64,000 nucleotides of DNA from an uncultured Acetatifactor sp. (GCA_910586485.1 CAJUIA010000005.1:62001-126000); one strand, 5' to 3'; counted from the first letter of the stretch, positions 1-7,409 are shown. A program made the numbers and translations. The notes: generated from the sequence alone by a model not told the origin.

Positions 1-509
1 TAGAAAGAGATTTCCTCATTCTCCGGCAGATCACGGATCAGCTCCACCTTGTAGGGCTCTCCCTTTTCCTCCATCAGGCGAATTGCTTCCTCTCTGGGCA
101 GGGTGAACTTCTCCAGCCTGGCCCCCTGTTTAATAATCCTTTTCATCTCCGCCTCCAGAGCGTCCAGATCTTCTCTGGAAAAAGGCGCATGGTCAAAATC
201 ATAGTAAAAGCCCGTGTCAATACTGGGTCCGATGGTCAGCTTTACATCGGGGAACAGATTCTTCACCGCCTCCGCCAGCACATGGGATGCGGTATGCCGC
301 AGGGCCGCCAGTCCTTCTTCATCGGCAGCCGTGAGGATTTGCAGCTCATAGTCCCGATCCACCACCGTCCTTAAATCCACGACCTCCCCGTCAATTAAGG
401 CACAGCAGGCCGCTCTTGCAAGTCCCTCGCTGATGTCCAGCGCAATATCATAAACGCTTTTTGCTTCCGCGTACTCCTTCACGGAGCCGTCCTTCAATGT
501 AATTTTCAT
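1..509 (-). CDS. thrS: Threonine--tRNA ligase, N-terminal part (cut by window edge)
   Basis: Charges tRNA-Thr with threonine in the cytoplasm. Only the first 169 codons are present and the rest lies beyond the left edge. The translation starts MKITLKDGSVKEYAEAKS, a typical TGS domain (about residues 1-62). It continues into the start of the threonyl/alanyl second additional (editing) domain, with the HTASHVLAEA motif near residue 75 that carries zinc-site histidines in this family. The ATG overlaps the stop of the upstream small-protein gene as ATGA, so the two are probably translationally coupled. Regulation is by the threonine T-box leader upstream. The identity is secure; only the C-terminal catalytic part cannot be checked. 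Confidence 0.96.
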   Translation of the reverse strand, partial: MKITLKDGSVKEYAEAKSVYDIALDISEGLARAACCALIDGEVVDLRTVVDRDYELQILTAADEEGLAALRHTASHVLAEAVKNLFPDVKLTIGPSIDTGFYYDFDHAPFSREDLDALEAEMKRIIKQGARLEKFTLPREEAIRLMEEKGEPYKVELIRDLPENEEISF

Positions 510-790
510 GAATGAATACCCCTTTCTTCTTCCTGTTCTTCCTCTTCCTGCGTCTTTTCTTCATCAGTGCCGTCGTTAAGGCCATTGCCGCTGTTGTTGC
601 CGTTATTATTACCGTTATTGCTGGCGATCGTCACTCCATGGGTCCAGGGAGCTTTCTTAAGCCCGTACACGATACCTGCAAACAGGCATACGGTACACGC
701 CAGCCACAGCGTTACCTTGGGCAGGGTTATATCCCCCTCAAACCATTTTTCCTGCAGCATTTCCCATTTTTCCTTCATTTTTGTTCTCAT
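506..790 (-). CDS. Small single-pass membrane protein inside the thrS T-box operon
   Basis: A 94-residue protein that I do not recognise. It has a charged N-terminus of about 25 residues and one hydrophobic segment (about residues 27-43, LWLACTVCLFAGIVYGL). A linker rich in Asn and Gly (about 57-72) follows, then a highly acidic Glu/Asp tail (about 74-90). The start is supported by a strong AGGAGG ribosome binding site 7-8 bases upstream. It sits between the T-box terminator and thrS, and its TGA overlaps the thrS ATG by one ATGA. It should therefore be induced together with thrS when tRNA-Thr is uncharged. The predicted topology is one membrane helix with an acidic tail; function is unknown. 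The context and ribosome binding site make it more than a chance ORF. Confidence 0.75.
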   Translation of the reverse strand: MRTKMKEKWEMLQEKWFEGDITLPKVTLWLACTVCLFAGIVYGLKKAPWTHGVTIASNNGNNNGNNSGNGLNDGTDEEKTQEEEEQEEERGIHS

Positions 791-825
791 TCTGAGAGCC
801 TCCTTTCATAATCACACATTTACAT

Positions 826-1130
826 ACGTCAAAAATCCCCTGCAATATTTCTATTGCAAGGGACGTATCTTTTCTCGAACGCGGTTCCACCCTTGTTGCA
901 AAGCATTTCAAAATACGGTCTTATTAATTAATGAAACGCCCTGCCACCTTCATTTGCTCATAACGGGAGCCGCCGTGCCATATTAAGGCCGCTCGGAGAC
1001 GGTATTCGGATGCCGTCCCGCCAAGCCGCTTTCAGCACCGCCTTCTTTCACCAGGGCGGACGGCTCTCTCTGCTGCCTTTCTGCATCCTACTGTTCTCTT
1101 CATCGCTTTCCTTGTATGAAGTTAAGGTTT
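826..1130 (-). ncRNA. T-box leader, threonine-specific (ACC specifier)
   Basis: The minus strand holds the canonical T-box sequence AGGGTGGAACCGCG (positions 893 to 880). Near the 5' end is the GATGAAGAGAACAGTA block typical of the base of stem I, with a GGTG element inside the stem. The probable specifier triplet is ACC (1003 to 1001), a threonine codon, within GAATACCG. Downstream, the pairing arms CCCTTGCAATAG and TATTGCAGGGG followed by ATTTTT (about 866 to 826) form the terminator. TTGCAACAAGGG with the T-box would form the competing antiterminator. Family knowledge: uncharged tRNA-Thr binds the specifier and the T-box bulge, stabilises the antiterminator and allows transcription of the downstream genes. 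Confidence 0.93.
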
Positions 1131-1167
1131 TCATAATCTATCTTTCTGCCGGAGCTTATGATACCTA

Positions 1168-1196
1168 ATCATAGTACTTTTTTTTCGGAATGTAAA
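1168..1196 (-). promoter_or_regulatory. Predicted sigma-A promoter of the thrS T-box transcript
   Basis: On the minus strand TTTACA (1196 to 1191) and TATGAT (1173 to 1168) are separated by 17 bases. The -10 box overlaps the carD stop codon, so the thrS transcript starts just after carD, near 1161. Confidence 0.6.
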
Positions 1197-1687
1197 GCCT
1201 TTTTTGCAATATAATCTTCTACCTCATCACGGCTTAAATTAAGCGCCACTGCCAGCTCTCCGTACAGACTATCCTCAGCCATCTGAAAATATCTGGCGTC
1301 CACCGCGGTAACCTTCCGGCCGGCCTGTTGACGTTCCTGCTTCCGCAGCCAGATGGTCCTGATGATCCTGGCCCATTCCTTACAGCTTCCGCTCCTTAAG
1401 CACTCCTTGTAAATCTGTTCCGACAATTTTTCACTTGTAATAATCAACAGTGGAACATCCGGCATTCCGTCTACCAGTCTCTGGGCCTCTTCCCGCCCGA
1501 TCACGCGCCGCAGGGAGTCCTTCGGTGAATCCACCGGTACATATACCGTGCTTCCTTTCTGATACTTTGGTTTCAAAATATAGTATTTCCGCTCCTTATC
1601 CACTCCTGCAATGTCCAAAGTGGTAATTTTCTCCACTACGCAGACCCCTTTGCTGCCGCATACCACATACTCGCCTACCTCAAACAC
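1169..1687 (-). CDS. CarD family transcriptional regulator
   Basis: A 172-residue protein of the CarD/CdnL/TRCF family. The N-terminal CarD RNA-polymerase-interacting domain covers about residues 1-65. Its hallmarks are F-x-x-G-E-Y-V-V-x-G-x-x-G-V-C at the start and YYILKPKYQKGSTVYVPV at about 46-62. A helical C-terminal domain (about 70-165) would contact promoter DNA. Members bind the RNA polymerase beta subunit and stabilise open promoter complexes, often on housekeeping genes. The start is GTG, supported by AGGAGG just upstream (about 1695). It is monocistronic in appearance and is followed directly by the thrS promoter. Family assignment is firm; the genes it regulates are unknown. Confidence 0.9.
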   Translation of the reverse strand: MFEVGEYVVCGSKGVCVVEKITTLDIAGVDKERKYYILKPKYQKGSTVYVPVDSPKDSLRRVIGREEAQRLVDGMPDVPLLIITSEKLSEQIYKECLRSGSCKEWARIIRTIWLRKQERQQAGRKVTAVDARYFQMAEDSLYGELAVALNLSRDEVEDYIAKKALHSEKKVL

Positions 1688-1814
1688 AGGACGCCTCCTT
1701 TCCCGAAATTTACCTGTACTATTGTTATATCCTTATTTTAACAGATTTAACCCAAAAATGTCAGTCAATTTTAGAATTATCAAAAAATTTTGTAAAAAAT
1801 GTGTATAGGAAACA

Positions 1815-1840
1815 GGCGGCATATTGTGCATTATGCCGCC
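1815..1840 (-). terminator. Hairpin, probable terminator of the DUF6033 gene
   Basis: Perfect 8-bp stem (GGCGGCAT / ATGCCGCC) with a 10-base loop, downstream of the gene ending at 1927. On the minus strand it is followed by a T-rich stretch that is not a clean U-run (TGTTTCC, then TTTTTT about 13 bases later), so termination strength is uncertain. Confidence 0.5.
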
Positions 1841-1926
1841 CGCATCCTGATTTACTTTATTTACTTCTTCAAAATCTCATTACAGAAATTGAAAACAGAA
1901 ATTACAAAGCATCTTCCATGATAAAC

Positions 1927-2640
1927 TTACACCGTGAAATCAAAACGGTTGCCCGTGGTACCGGTTCCGTCCTCCCGGATGGCATTCCAGTCCACCTGAT
2001 TGATCTTATCCTTCAGCTCCTTCACGGAATCTGCAAATACTGTCGTGCGCTTTACGCCGTCCTTCATAAAGCTGCCGTCCGTAAGACGCTCCTGCGCCTT
2101 CTCCTTTTCTGCCTTTGCCGCTTCTTCCTTCTTTGTGGCACGCTGCTTCTCGATACGCTCACGCTGTTTCTCGCTGCTCTTCTCCAGCTCGGCAAAATAG
2201 GAAACCTTGCCGTCATCTCCGATTGTCAGACCGACACGCTTCACATCCTCGCCTTTGTCTCCCAGCTGATTCTTCATATCGTCCAGCTTTGCAACTGCGT
2301 CATCCAGAGTCTTGAGGTTCTTCTTTTTATAATCCTCATCAGCCGCCATCTTCTCCAGCTCTTCGGGAGTCAGCAGCACACTGTAATCACCGGTTCCCCT
2401 GGCAAGATATGCCGCAGCCTCTTCCTCGGTCTCATAGTTGGCAACCATAAAATCCGTGTTGCCGTAAGTATTATGCAGCTCCTTCAACAGCTTTTTCGCG
2501 CCGCTGCTCAATTCCACCTTGCTGCTGTTTTTAGCAGCCGCCGTGTTTTTTGTCTCTGTCGTTCTGGTACTGCCTGCAGCAGTTCTGTTCTTCTCGTAGA
2601 CGCTGCTCTGATATGCGCCGTAGCTTCCAATCTTCTCCAT
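1927..2640 (-). CDS. DUF6033 family protein
   Basis: A 237-residue soluble protein whose opening MEKIGSYGAYQSS and overall form match the DUF6033 family, which I know mainly from Lachnospiraceae. A low-complexity Thr/Ala/Asn region (about 20-45) is followed by SSKVELSSGAKKLLKELHNTYGNTDFMVA (in parts) and a conserved central region. A long charged helix rich in Lys, Glu and Ala (about 150-190) is a likely coiled coil. No signal peptide or membrane segment is visible. The ATG at 2640 is preferred over the in-frame ATG at 2655 because GGAGGG lies 6-8 bases before it. A possible flagellar sigma-D promoter lies upstream. Function is unknown; a link to motility is only an inference. Confidence 0.8.
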   Translation of the reverse strand: MEKIGSYGAYQSSVYEKNRTAAGSTRTTETKNTAAAKNSSKVELSSGAKKLLKELHNTYGNTDFMVANYETEEEAAAYLARGTGDYSVLLTPEELEKMAADEDYKKKNLKTLDDAVAKLDDMKNQLGDKGEDVKRVGLTIGDDGKVSYFAELEKSSEKQRERIEKQRATKKEEAAKAEKEKAQERLTDGSFMKDGVKRTTVFADSVKELKDKINQVDWNAIREDGTGTTGNRFDFTV

Positions 2641-2723
2641 TTTTCTGCCCTCCATAGCATTTTCAGTGTTTTAAGAAACGCCGGTAAATCCGTTTACTTT
2701 GAGACTTATACTCTCTGACATAT

Positions 2724-2751
2724 ATTTCGGAGAAATATTTGGAAAACTTAA
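2724..2751 (-). promoter_or_regulatory. Possible sigma-D (FliA-type) promoter
   Basis: On the minus strand TTAAGTTT (2751 to 2744) and TCCGAAAT (2731 to 2724) are 12 bases apart. They resemble the flagellar consensus TAAAGTTT and GCCGATAA with several mismatches. It lies about 85 bases upstream of the DUF6033 gene. Confidence 0.35.
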
Positions 2752-2775
2752 CCCTTTTTAAACTTATCTGCACTA

Positions 2776-3609
2776 TTATTTGAAGGCTTCTTCCTGAAAG
2801 GGTTTACATTCCTTGATGGCGTTGTGCAGGCCCACGAACAGCTCTTCATAGCGGGCACCGCTCTTCACGTCAGCTACCGCCGCATACAGGGACAGCGGGA
2901 CCTGCGTTCCCTCGTATTCAAAGGTTTTACCGTTCATGGCTCTGATCTTTTCCGCCACCTGCTCTGCATAAGCCCTGTCACTGCTGGCAGTCAAAATACA
3001 AAACTCATCTCCGCCGATGCGGAACACCACATCCTCTTCACCGGATACCGCTGTCAGCCGGCGCATCTGCTCCAATATTGCCAAATCCCCTGCTTTTCTG
3101 GAGATGTCGTTAATCCGTATCATATACTTAATGTCGCTGCATATAAACAGACAGTCCTTCCTCTCCTGAAATAAATCGTACAACTCACTGATGTCCACAT
3201 GTCTTCTCTGCATCATATATTCGTCTCCATTCTCCGGAGGTGCAATAAACCTCGGAAACAGCTCAGTGTATTTCGCCCTGCAAAAATTTGCCCTGCGAAA
3301 TTCTGAGGGTTTACAGTTCCAGATCTGTTCAAATGCACGTGCAAAAGATTCGTGTGTACTATAGCCGTATTTCAGGGCAACCTTCAGTATGGACGTATTT
3401 TTTCCGTCCGACAGTTCCCTGGCCGCCAGCATCATCCTCCGCCGCATGATATAGTCATGGACTGAAATATTATTCACACAACGAAACATTTTTTCCAGAG
3501 TGGATTTTGAGCAAAAACAGGCTGCTGCTACTTCCTCTGTTTTAATGTCATCCCGCAGATGGCCTTCAATATATTCCAGCGACGCCATCAACAGCTCAAT
3601 ATTCTGCAT
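2776..3609 (-). CDS. AraC-type DNA-binding domain fused to a GGDEF domain
   Basis: A 277-residue protein that joins two regulatory modules in an uncommon order. The N-terminus (about residues 5-108) is a full AraC/XylS double helix-turn-helix, including VAAACFCSKSTLEKMF and the second-HTH signature VALKYGYSTHESFARAF. It lacks the usual sensing domain in front. The C-terminal half (about 135-270) is a compact GGDEF domain with the intact signature FRIGGDEFCIL, as in diguanylate cyclases, and a short SDIKYMIRIND metal/substrate region. It may couple transcription to cyclic di-GMP synthesis, or the GGDEF part may only bind nucleotide. The start at 3609 is chosen because the HTH begins immediately after; starts at 3660 or 3696 are possible but would translate a hairpin-rich leader. 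Confidence 0.82.
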   Translation of the reverse strand: MQNIELLMASLEYIEGHLRDDIKTEEVAAACFCSKSTLEKMFRCVNNISVHDYIMRRRMMLAARELSDGKNTSILKVALKYGYSTHESFARAFEQIWNCKPSEFRRANFCRAKYTELFPRFIAPPENGDEYMMQRRHVDISELYDLFQERKDCLFICSDIKYMIRINDISRKAGDLAILEQMRRLTAVSGEEDVVFRIGGDEFCILTASSDRAYAEQVAEKIRAMNGKTFEYEGTQVPLSLYAAVADVKSGARYEELFVGLHNAIKECKPFQEEAFK

Positions 3610-3611
3610 TC

Positions 3612-3785
3612 CGTGACCATGCCCCCTGCCTGCGTTTAGAACGCACACACTTTCAAACATGCCGCCAAGGCGGCAGTGCCGACTTTCTCGACACAAACCA
3701 ATCCCATGGGACTAAAGTTCCATGAAGAACGCTGGTTAAGGCGAGTTTACTCGCCTGCGTTCTTCGGTACCGTACCAAAATTATA
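3612..3785 (-). promoter_or_regulatory. Promoter and hairpin-rich 5' leader of the AraC-GGDEF gene
   Basis: A TATAAT box lies at 3785 to 3780 on the minus strand. The following leader of about 165 bases contains several stems: GAAGAACGC (3724-3732) pairs with GCGTTCTTC (3757-3765) around a nested GGCGAG/CTCGCC stem; CATGG pairs with CCATG; GCCGCC pairs with GGCGGC (near 3661-3676); and GCGTT-TAG-AACGC lies at 3632-3644. The 3757-3763 segment could pair with either 3726-3732 or 3638-3644, which would allow two alternative folds. No known riboswitch consensus was recognised. Confidence 0.45.
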
Positions 3786-3826
3786 ACAGAGATGTTTCCG
3801 GAATACTTGACATTTTGAGTAAACGT

Positions 3827-4477
3827 TCACAGCCTGCTCTTCCCCAGCTGCAGCGAAAGCCTGAGGTAAAAATCCCTCTGATAATTCAGCCGTTCCGCCA
3901 GCAGCCGCCTGGCAGTTTTTGTAGCCGCTCCGTCCGCCAGCCGTGCTTCTGTCCATTTTACCTTTTCCGCAAGCCAGGCTTCCTTTTCCTCCAGGCTCTT
4001 CTCACTGAATTTGTCGAACTGCATGCCCTCATATATGCGATATACGTCATAGCGGTCCACATCGTCCGCCTCACTCACGCTCCGGGCAAAGGCCGTGGCT
4101 TCTCCCGGAAAATCCGCCTTTCCATCCACATGTATGGCAATTCCATAGCAGATTTCCTGAATACGCGCCTCTTCCATGCCAAGACCTTCCAAAAAAGGTC
4201 TTGCAATCTGCGCGGAACGCCTGCCGTGATTCCACCATTCCTCCCGGCCTCCCCAGTCCTCGCTGTAGGAAATATCATGGAGCAGCCCCGCGATCACCAG
4301 CCCCTCCACGTCCATGCCTTCGCCCTCGGCAATCAGCCTGGCCGCGTTTGCCACCCGCAGGGAATGCTCCAGCCGATAATCCTTATCCAGCGGATTTTCC
4401 TTCATCCAACGGCTTTTCTCAAAACTCTCCCGCAGAAAAGCCTCCGTTCTCTCAATCCTCGTCATTTCTGCTCCCAT
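3827..4477 (-). CDS. HD-domain phosphohydrolase
   Basis: A 216-residue soluble protein with a metal-dependent HD domain. The visible metal-ligand pattern is EHSLRVA (about residue 33), GLLHDISYS (about 64-72), WNHGRRSA (about 81-88) and SEADDVDRYDVYR (about 130-142). This is the arrangement seen in HDIG-type hydrolases of nucleotides and related phosphoesters. The exact substrate cannot be read from sequence. Two overlapping ribosome binding sites support ATG at 4477 or 4465. It lies 64 bases downstream of a second, unrelated HD protein and both may share a transcript. Neighbours give no pathway hint. Confidence 0.8.
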   Translation of the reverse strand: MGAEMTRIERTEAFLRESFEKSRWMKENPLDKDYRLEHSLRVANAARLIAEGEGMDVEGLVIAGLLHDISYSEDWGGREEWWNHGRRSAQIARPFLEGLGMEEARIQEICYGIAIHVDGKADFPGEATAFARSVSEADDVDRYDVYRIYEGMQFDKFSEKSLEEKEAWLAEKVKWTEARLADGAATKTARRLLAERLNYQRDFYLRLSLQLGKSRL

Positions 4478-4541
4478 CCTGCTCCTCCCTCATTTGCCAG
4501 ACGTTCCGGCCGGCGAAGTCCGCTCCTGCCTTTTCGCAGGG

Positions 4542-5120
4542 TTAATCTCCGGCTTTTTCGGAAGCCCTTTTTATCTTATCTCTGGAATCCTCACGCACCA
4601 CATCCCGCAGCTTTTTCAGATATTCAGAGAAATCGCACTCTTTCGTCCCATAAGTCATCTGCAGCTCATATTCCAGCGGAATCCAGGTGGAAATATCCGC
4701 CTCGTTATGCTGGATCAAGGCCTCCAGCTTGTCCAGCGCCTTATACAGCTTAGCCTCCTTCGTCTGCAGCTCCCCCATTTCTGCAAACAGCCGCTCTGCC
4801 TCCTGCCCGCAGGGTCCGGGAAGCTCCGCCAGCAGCCTTTTCACTGCATTATCCTCTGTCTTCTCGTCCCGCTCCGTCTTTTCAAAGCAGGGAATGTCCC
4901 CGGTAACGGCCTCCCCCATGTCATGAAAAAGGCACATGCTGATCACCTTATCCATGTTGACATCGGGAAACTCATCCCTGAGCAGGTACGCCATCAGAGC
5001 CAGCCGCCAGCTGTGCTCCGCTACGCTCTCCTGACGCCCGGAAGAGGTATAGGAATGCCTGGTATTACATTTCAGCTTCTCCGCAATATTTAAGAAATTA
5101 AGATAGGTCCGTATCTCCAT
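4542..5120 (-). CDS. HD-domain protein, YfbR/HDDC2-like 5'-nucleotidase family
   Basis: A 192-residue HD protein. The sequence GRQESVAEHSWRLALMAYLL (about 28-47) followed by CLFHDMGEAVTGDIP (about 62-76) and LDKLEALIQHNEAD (about 128-141) is the pattern of the YfbR/HDDC2 group. Its characterised members dephosphorylate deoxyribonucleoside 5'-monophosphates. The ATG at 5120 follows GGAGG at a good distance, so the in-frame ATG at 5132, which overlaps that site, is less likely. A terminator lies just upstream, so it starts its own unit together with the HD gene downstream. Family placement is good; substrate is inferred. Confidence 0.8.
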   Translation of the reverse strand: MEIRTYLNFLNIAEKLKCNTRHSYTSSGRQESVAEHSWRLALMAYLLRDEFPDVNMDKVISMCLFHDMGEAVTGDIPCFEKTERDEKTEDNAVKRLLAELPGPCGQEAERLFAEMGELQTKEAKLYKALDKLEALIQHNEADISTWIPLEYELQMTYGTKECDFSEYLKKLRDVVREDSRDKIKRASEKAGD

Positions 5121-5140
5121 AGCTGCCTCCATTCATTAAA

Positions 5141-5190
5141 ATACCCCCAAAGCAGCCACGAATCACTTACCTTGTCTGCTTTGGAGGTAT
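5141..5190 (-). terminator. Terminator of the FlxA-like gene
   Basis: Long stem ATACCNCCAAAGCAG / CTGCTTTGGNGGTAT with one mismatch and a loop of about 20 bases. On the minus strand it ends in TATTTTAA. On the plus strand the same hairpin is followed by CCCTTTTTT, so it may work in both directions. Confidence 0.75.
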
Positions 5191-5218
5191 CCCTTTTTTC
5201 GTTCTGCGTTTACAGCCC

Positions 5219-6109
5219 TCAGGTTATCACGACAACCCCGTCCGGGCTCTGTTTGACCATGCCGGTCAAAACGCCGTTGTCAGCCTCCGCTTTTCTCTGG
5301 CCGGCATTGATTCTGCCGACATTTTTCCAACTGCTGTCCGCCTTTGGGGAAGGCATGCTCACAACCGGCAATTCCTTAACCGCATTTCTCACCTTTGCTT
5401 CCCGCGCTTTCAGCTCGGCCTTCTTTTTCTCCACGTCATCGCCGCGCATCTCGTCCTGGCGGATCTCTCCCTTCAGGATCACGATACCCCCTTCCATCCT
5501 GGCAATGACTGCATCTCTGCGGTTTGTCTGCTCCTTAGAAAAGCTCCCGGCCACAATGGACCGCATTTTATCCCGCGGAATTTCAAAGTCACTCAGCTCT
5601 TCCTCCCTGCCGGCTCCCGCTTTGCGCTGCACAGATCCGGATTCATTCACCTTTTCCTCCGCGCCCTTCGCGTCCGTACTTTTTTCCGCGTCCTGCTTTT
5701 CCCTGATCTGACTGCCTGACAGCATCTTTTCGGCTGCTGTCTTTTCCGCTGCCGCCTTTCCGGCATCCTCTGCTTCGACCCGGCTCTTTTTCAGATCCCC
5801 ATCCGTAGCGGACAACTCTTCTAACCGCGCCTCTTTTTTCTGCTCCCTGCTGATCTCCGCCTGGCGCTGTCTTAAACGCGTGTTCAGACTGCTTAATTCC
5901 TGCTGAAACTCCTGTTTTGCTTTGGAGCGCTCTTCGGCAGACATTTCCTGCTTTGAGGAAAGCCCCTGTTTCTGCCTCTGCACTTCGGAAATCTCATTCT
6001 GAATATTCTTGCTGACAACGTCTGCCTGCCGAGCCGCCGTATCCTGTCCAGCTGACCTGCTCTGTCTGACTGCCGCACTCTCCGGCGCTCTCACACTGCC
6101 GATTCCCAT
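5219..6109 (-). CDS. FlxA-like coiled-coil protein
   Basis: A 296-residue, highly charged, mostly helical protein without membrane segments. Residues about 35-95 (SKNIQNEISEVQRQKQGL, then MSAEERSKAKQEFQQELSSLNTRLRQRQ) match the FlxA-like pattern of two coiled-coil stretches separated by a loop. The E. coli namesake is controlled by the flagellar sigma factor, but its role is not known. The central part (about 100-180) is Lys/Glu/Ala-rich low complexity, and the C-terminal 60 residues are a less charged tail ending in DGVVVIT. The ATG follows GGAGGTGAAGAT. A sigma-A-type promoter is visible upstream and a terminator downstream, so it is monocistronic. The coiled coil is clear; the family name is moderately sure. 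Confidence 0.65.
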   Translation of the reverse strand: MGIGSVRAPESAAVRQSRSAGQDTAARQADVVSKNIQNEISEVQRQKQGLSSKQEMSAEERSKAKQEFQQELSSLNTRLRQRQAEISREQKKEARLEELSATDGDLKKSRVEAEDAGKAAAEKTAAEKMLSGSQIREKQDAEKSTDAKGAEEKVNESGSVQRKAGAGREEELSDFEIPRDKMRSIVAGSFSKEQTNRRDAVIARMEGGIVILKGEIRQDEMRGDDVEKKKAELKAREAKVRNAVKELPVVSMPSPKADSSWKNVGRINAGQRKAEADNGVLTGMVKQSPDGVVVIT

Positions 6110-6178
6110 ATCTTCACCTCCAGTTCTGCTAAAATATATTAATGGCTTATTAAATTCCCTTTGTACTTTCTATGATCT

Positions 6179-6207
6179 ATTATACGCTGAAACACGAAAA
6201 AGAGCAA
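6179..6207 (-). promoter_or_regulatory. Predicted promoter of the FlxA-like gene
   Basis: TTGCTC (6207 to 6202) and TATAAT (6184 to 6179) on the minus strand, with a 17-base spacer, about 70 bases before the start codon at 6109. Confidence 0.6.
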
Positions 6208-6246
6208 TCCCCGGCTGCATATGCCTTTGGTGCTTTGAGTTAAAAA

Positions 6247-7227
6247 TCATTGTGAATACACCGCCTTCGATTCCGAAATACCAAATTTCTCAAACAACTG
6301 ATTTCGATAATCCGCATCCTCCGTGGCATGCCGCAAATCCTCTATGCGGTTTTCGGACAATAAAATATTGTTTAATGTCAATATACGGTCCTGTCCCTGA
6401 TTTATCCCTTTCTCTATTCCTTTCTTTATTCCTTTCTCCATTCCCTCACGCAGCAGTCTCTCCGATTCCGTTTCCATAATTGTTCCACCCATAACCTGCA
6501 CCAGCCTTTCTTCATTCTTATTTCCATCCGCAATATGCGTAATGATCGTGTTTACAAAGCCGCAAAGATCCAGCAGCTCATAGTCTGAAAGTTCCCCTGC
6601 CTCATGCAGCCGCAGCATTTCCTGCATAAAATATTCCAAATCCTGTTCCGCCTGCCCGACACTGCTCCCCGAAGCAATTTCTTTTTCATATCTGGCAATG
6701 TAAAACGGAATATACACAAAAAGGCGCTTTTCGATAATTTCCTCTCTGGTAAAGTCCGCCAGTATCACATTATCCGACTCGTAATCCACTGTCTGTCCGT
6801 CAGGGAACACAAAGGAGACCTTAGTCGTCTTCGGCGTTCTGGCTGTCCTTTTAATATATATTACCAAAAATCTTGGCAGCGGAATAATCGCGCGCCCTAT
6901 ATCCCAGACTGCAAGCTGCCTTGCAGCCAGAAATGTATACTCAGAAATCCGGATCGCCATGGAATCATCGTCATAGCTCTGGCATTCCAAAAGATATACC
7001 TCTCCTTCAATCCTGAGCAGAAAATCGGAAATCAATTCCTCAATTTTCCTGTCCCCTGCGGCAGTCCCGCCTTCCGACAAATATCCCTCCGAAGACAGCA
7101 CATCCACATTAGCCTCTTTCGAATAATGCTTTCCAAAGGCATCATTAATGACTGCAATAAACAGCCTTCTGTGCTTCATTTTCAAAGTTTTAAACACATT
7201 ATCATAATCTTTCGTTCTTTTGGGCAT
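6247..7227 (-). CDS. Rpn family PD-(D/E)XK nuclease / putative transposase
   Basis: A 326-residue protein of the PD-(D/E)XK nuclease family transposase group (Rpn, recombination-promoting nuclease). Seen: MPKRTKDYDNVFKTLK at the start, then a core with ISDFLLRIEGEVYLLECQSYDDDSM (in parts, about 68-92) giving the D...ExQ catalytic pattern. YTFLAARQ and a downstream helical region follow. Near the C-terminus a Gly-Lys-rich heptad tract (EKGIKKGIEKGINQGQ, about 278-293) is typical of these proteins. Characterised Rpn proteins are DNA endonucleases that raise recombination rates; this is not a classical transposase with terminal repeats. The gene has a consensus promoter 146 bases upstream and a structured leader. 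Confidence 0.85.
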   Translation of the reverse strand: MPKRTKDYDNVFKTLKMKHRRLFIAVINDAFGKHYSKEANVDVLSSEGYLSEGGTAAGDRKIEELISDFLLRIEGEVYLLECQSYDDDSMAIRISEYTFLAARQLAVWDIGRAIIPLPRFLVIYIKRTARTPKTTKVSFVFPDGQTVDYESDNVILADFTREEIIEKRLFVYIPFYIARYEKEIASGSSVGQAEQDLEYFMQEMLRLHEAGELSDYELLDLCGFVNTIITHIADGNKNEERLVQVMGGTIMETESERLLREGMEKGIKKGIEKGINQGQDRILTLNNILLSENRIEDLRHATEDADYRNQLFEKFGISESKAVYSQ

Positions 7228-7285
7228 ACCATTCCTTATCCTTTCCGACTAAGCAAAGCGCTCCAGCCATTTTCATTTTTTCTAT

Positions 7286-7353
7286 GTGAAACATGGCTGA
7301 TTCGCCGGAGCCGGACAAGCCGGTCATGTCCTGAACAGGACGTTAGATTTCAC
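7286..7353 (-). other. Structured 5' leader of the Rpn gene
   Basis: GTGAAA (7286-7291) and TTTCAC (7348-7353) form a closing stem. Inside lie GTCCTG-AA-CAGGAC (near 7327-7340) and CCGGAGCCGGACAAGCCGG (near 7301-7319, CCGG pairing with CCGG). Together these could make a three-way junction of about 68 bases between the promoter at 7373-7409 and the gene start. No known RNA family was recognised. Confidence 0.4.
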
Positions 7354-7372
7354 TTAGATTTTTCTTAAGATA

Positions 7373-7409
7373 ATTGTACACAATCAAGCTTATACTGTCA
7401 ATCAGATTT
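7373..7409 (-). promoter_or_regulatory. Duplicated promoter, copy 1 (upstream of the Rpn gene)
   Basis: On the minus strand TTGACA, a 17-base spacer and TACAAT make a near-consensus sigma-A promoter. The 37-bp block is 32/37 identical to 11025-11061. The first 20 positions, including the -35 box, are identical, and the -10 box is also identical. ATTGT-N2-ACAAT within this copy is a small inverted repeat. Confidence 0.75.

Noticed and set aside
6247..7227. Classical insertion sequence around the Rpn/transposase-type gene
   Set aside because: No terminal inverted repeats or target duplications were found, and the family is a nuclease type without such ends.
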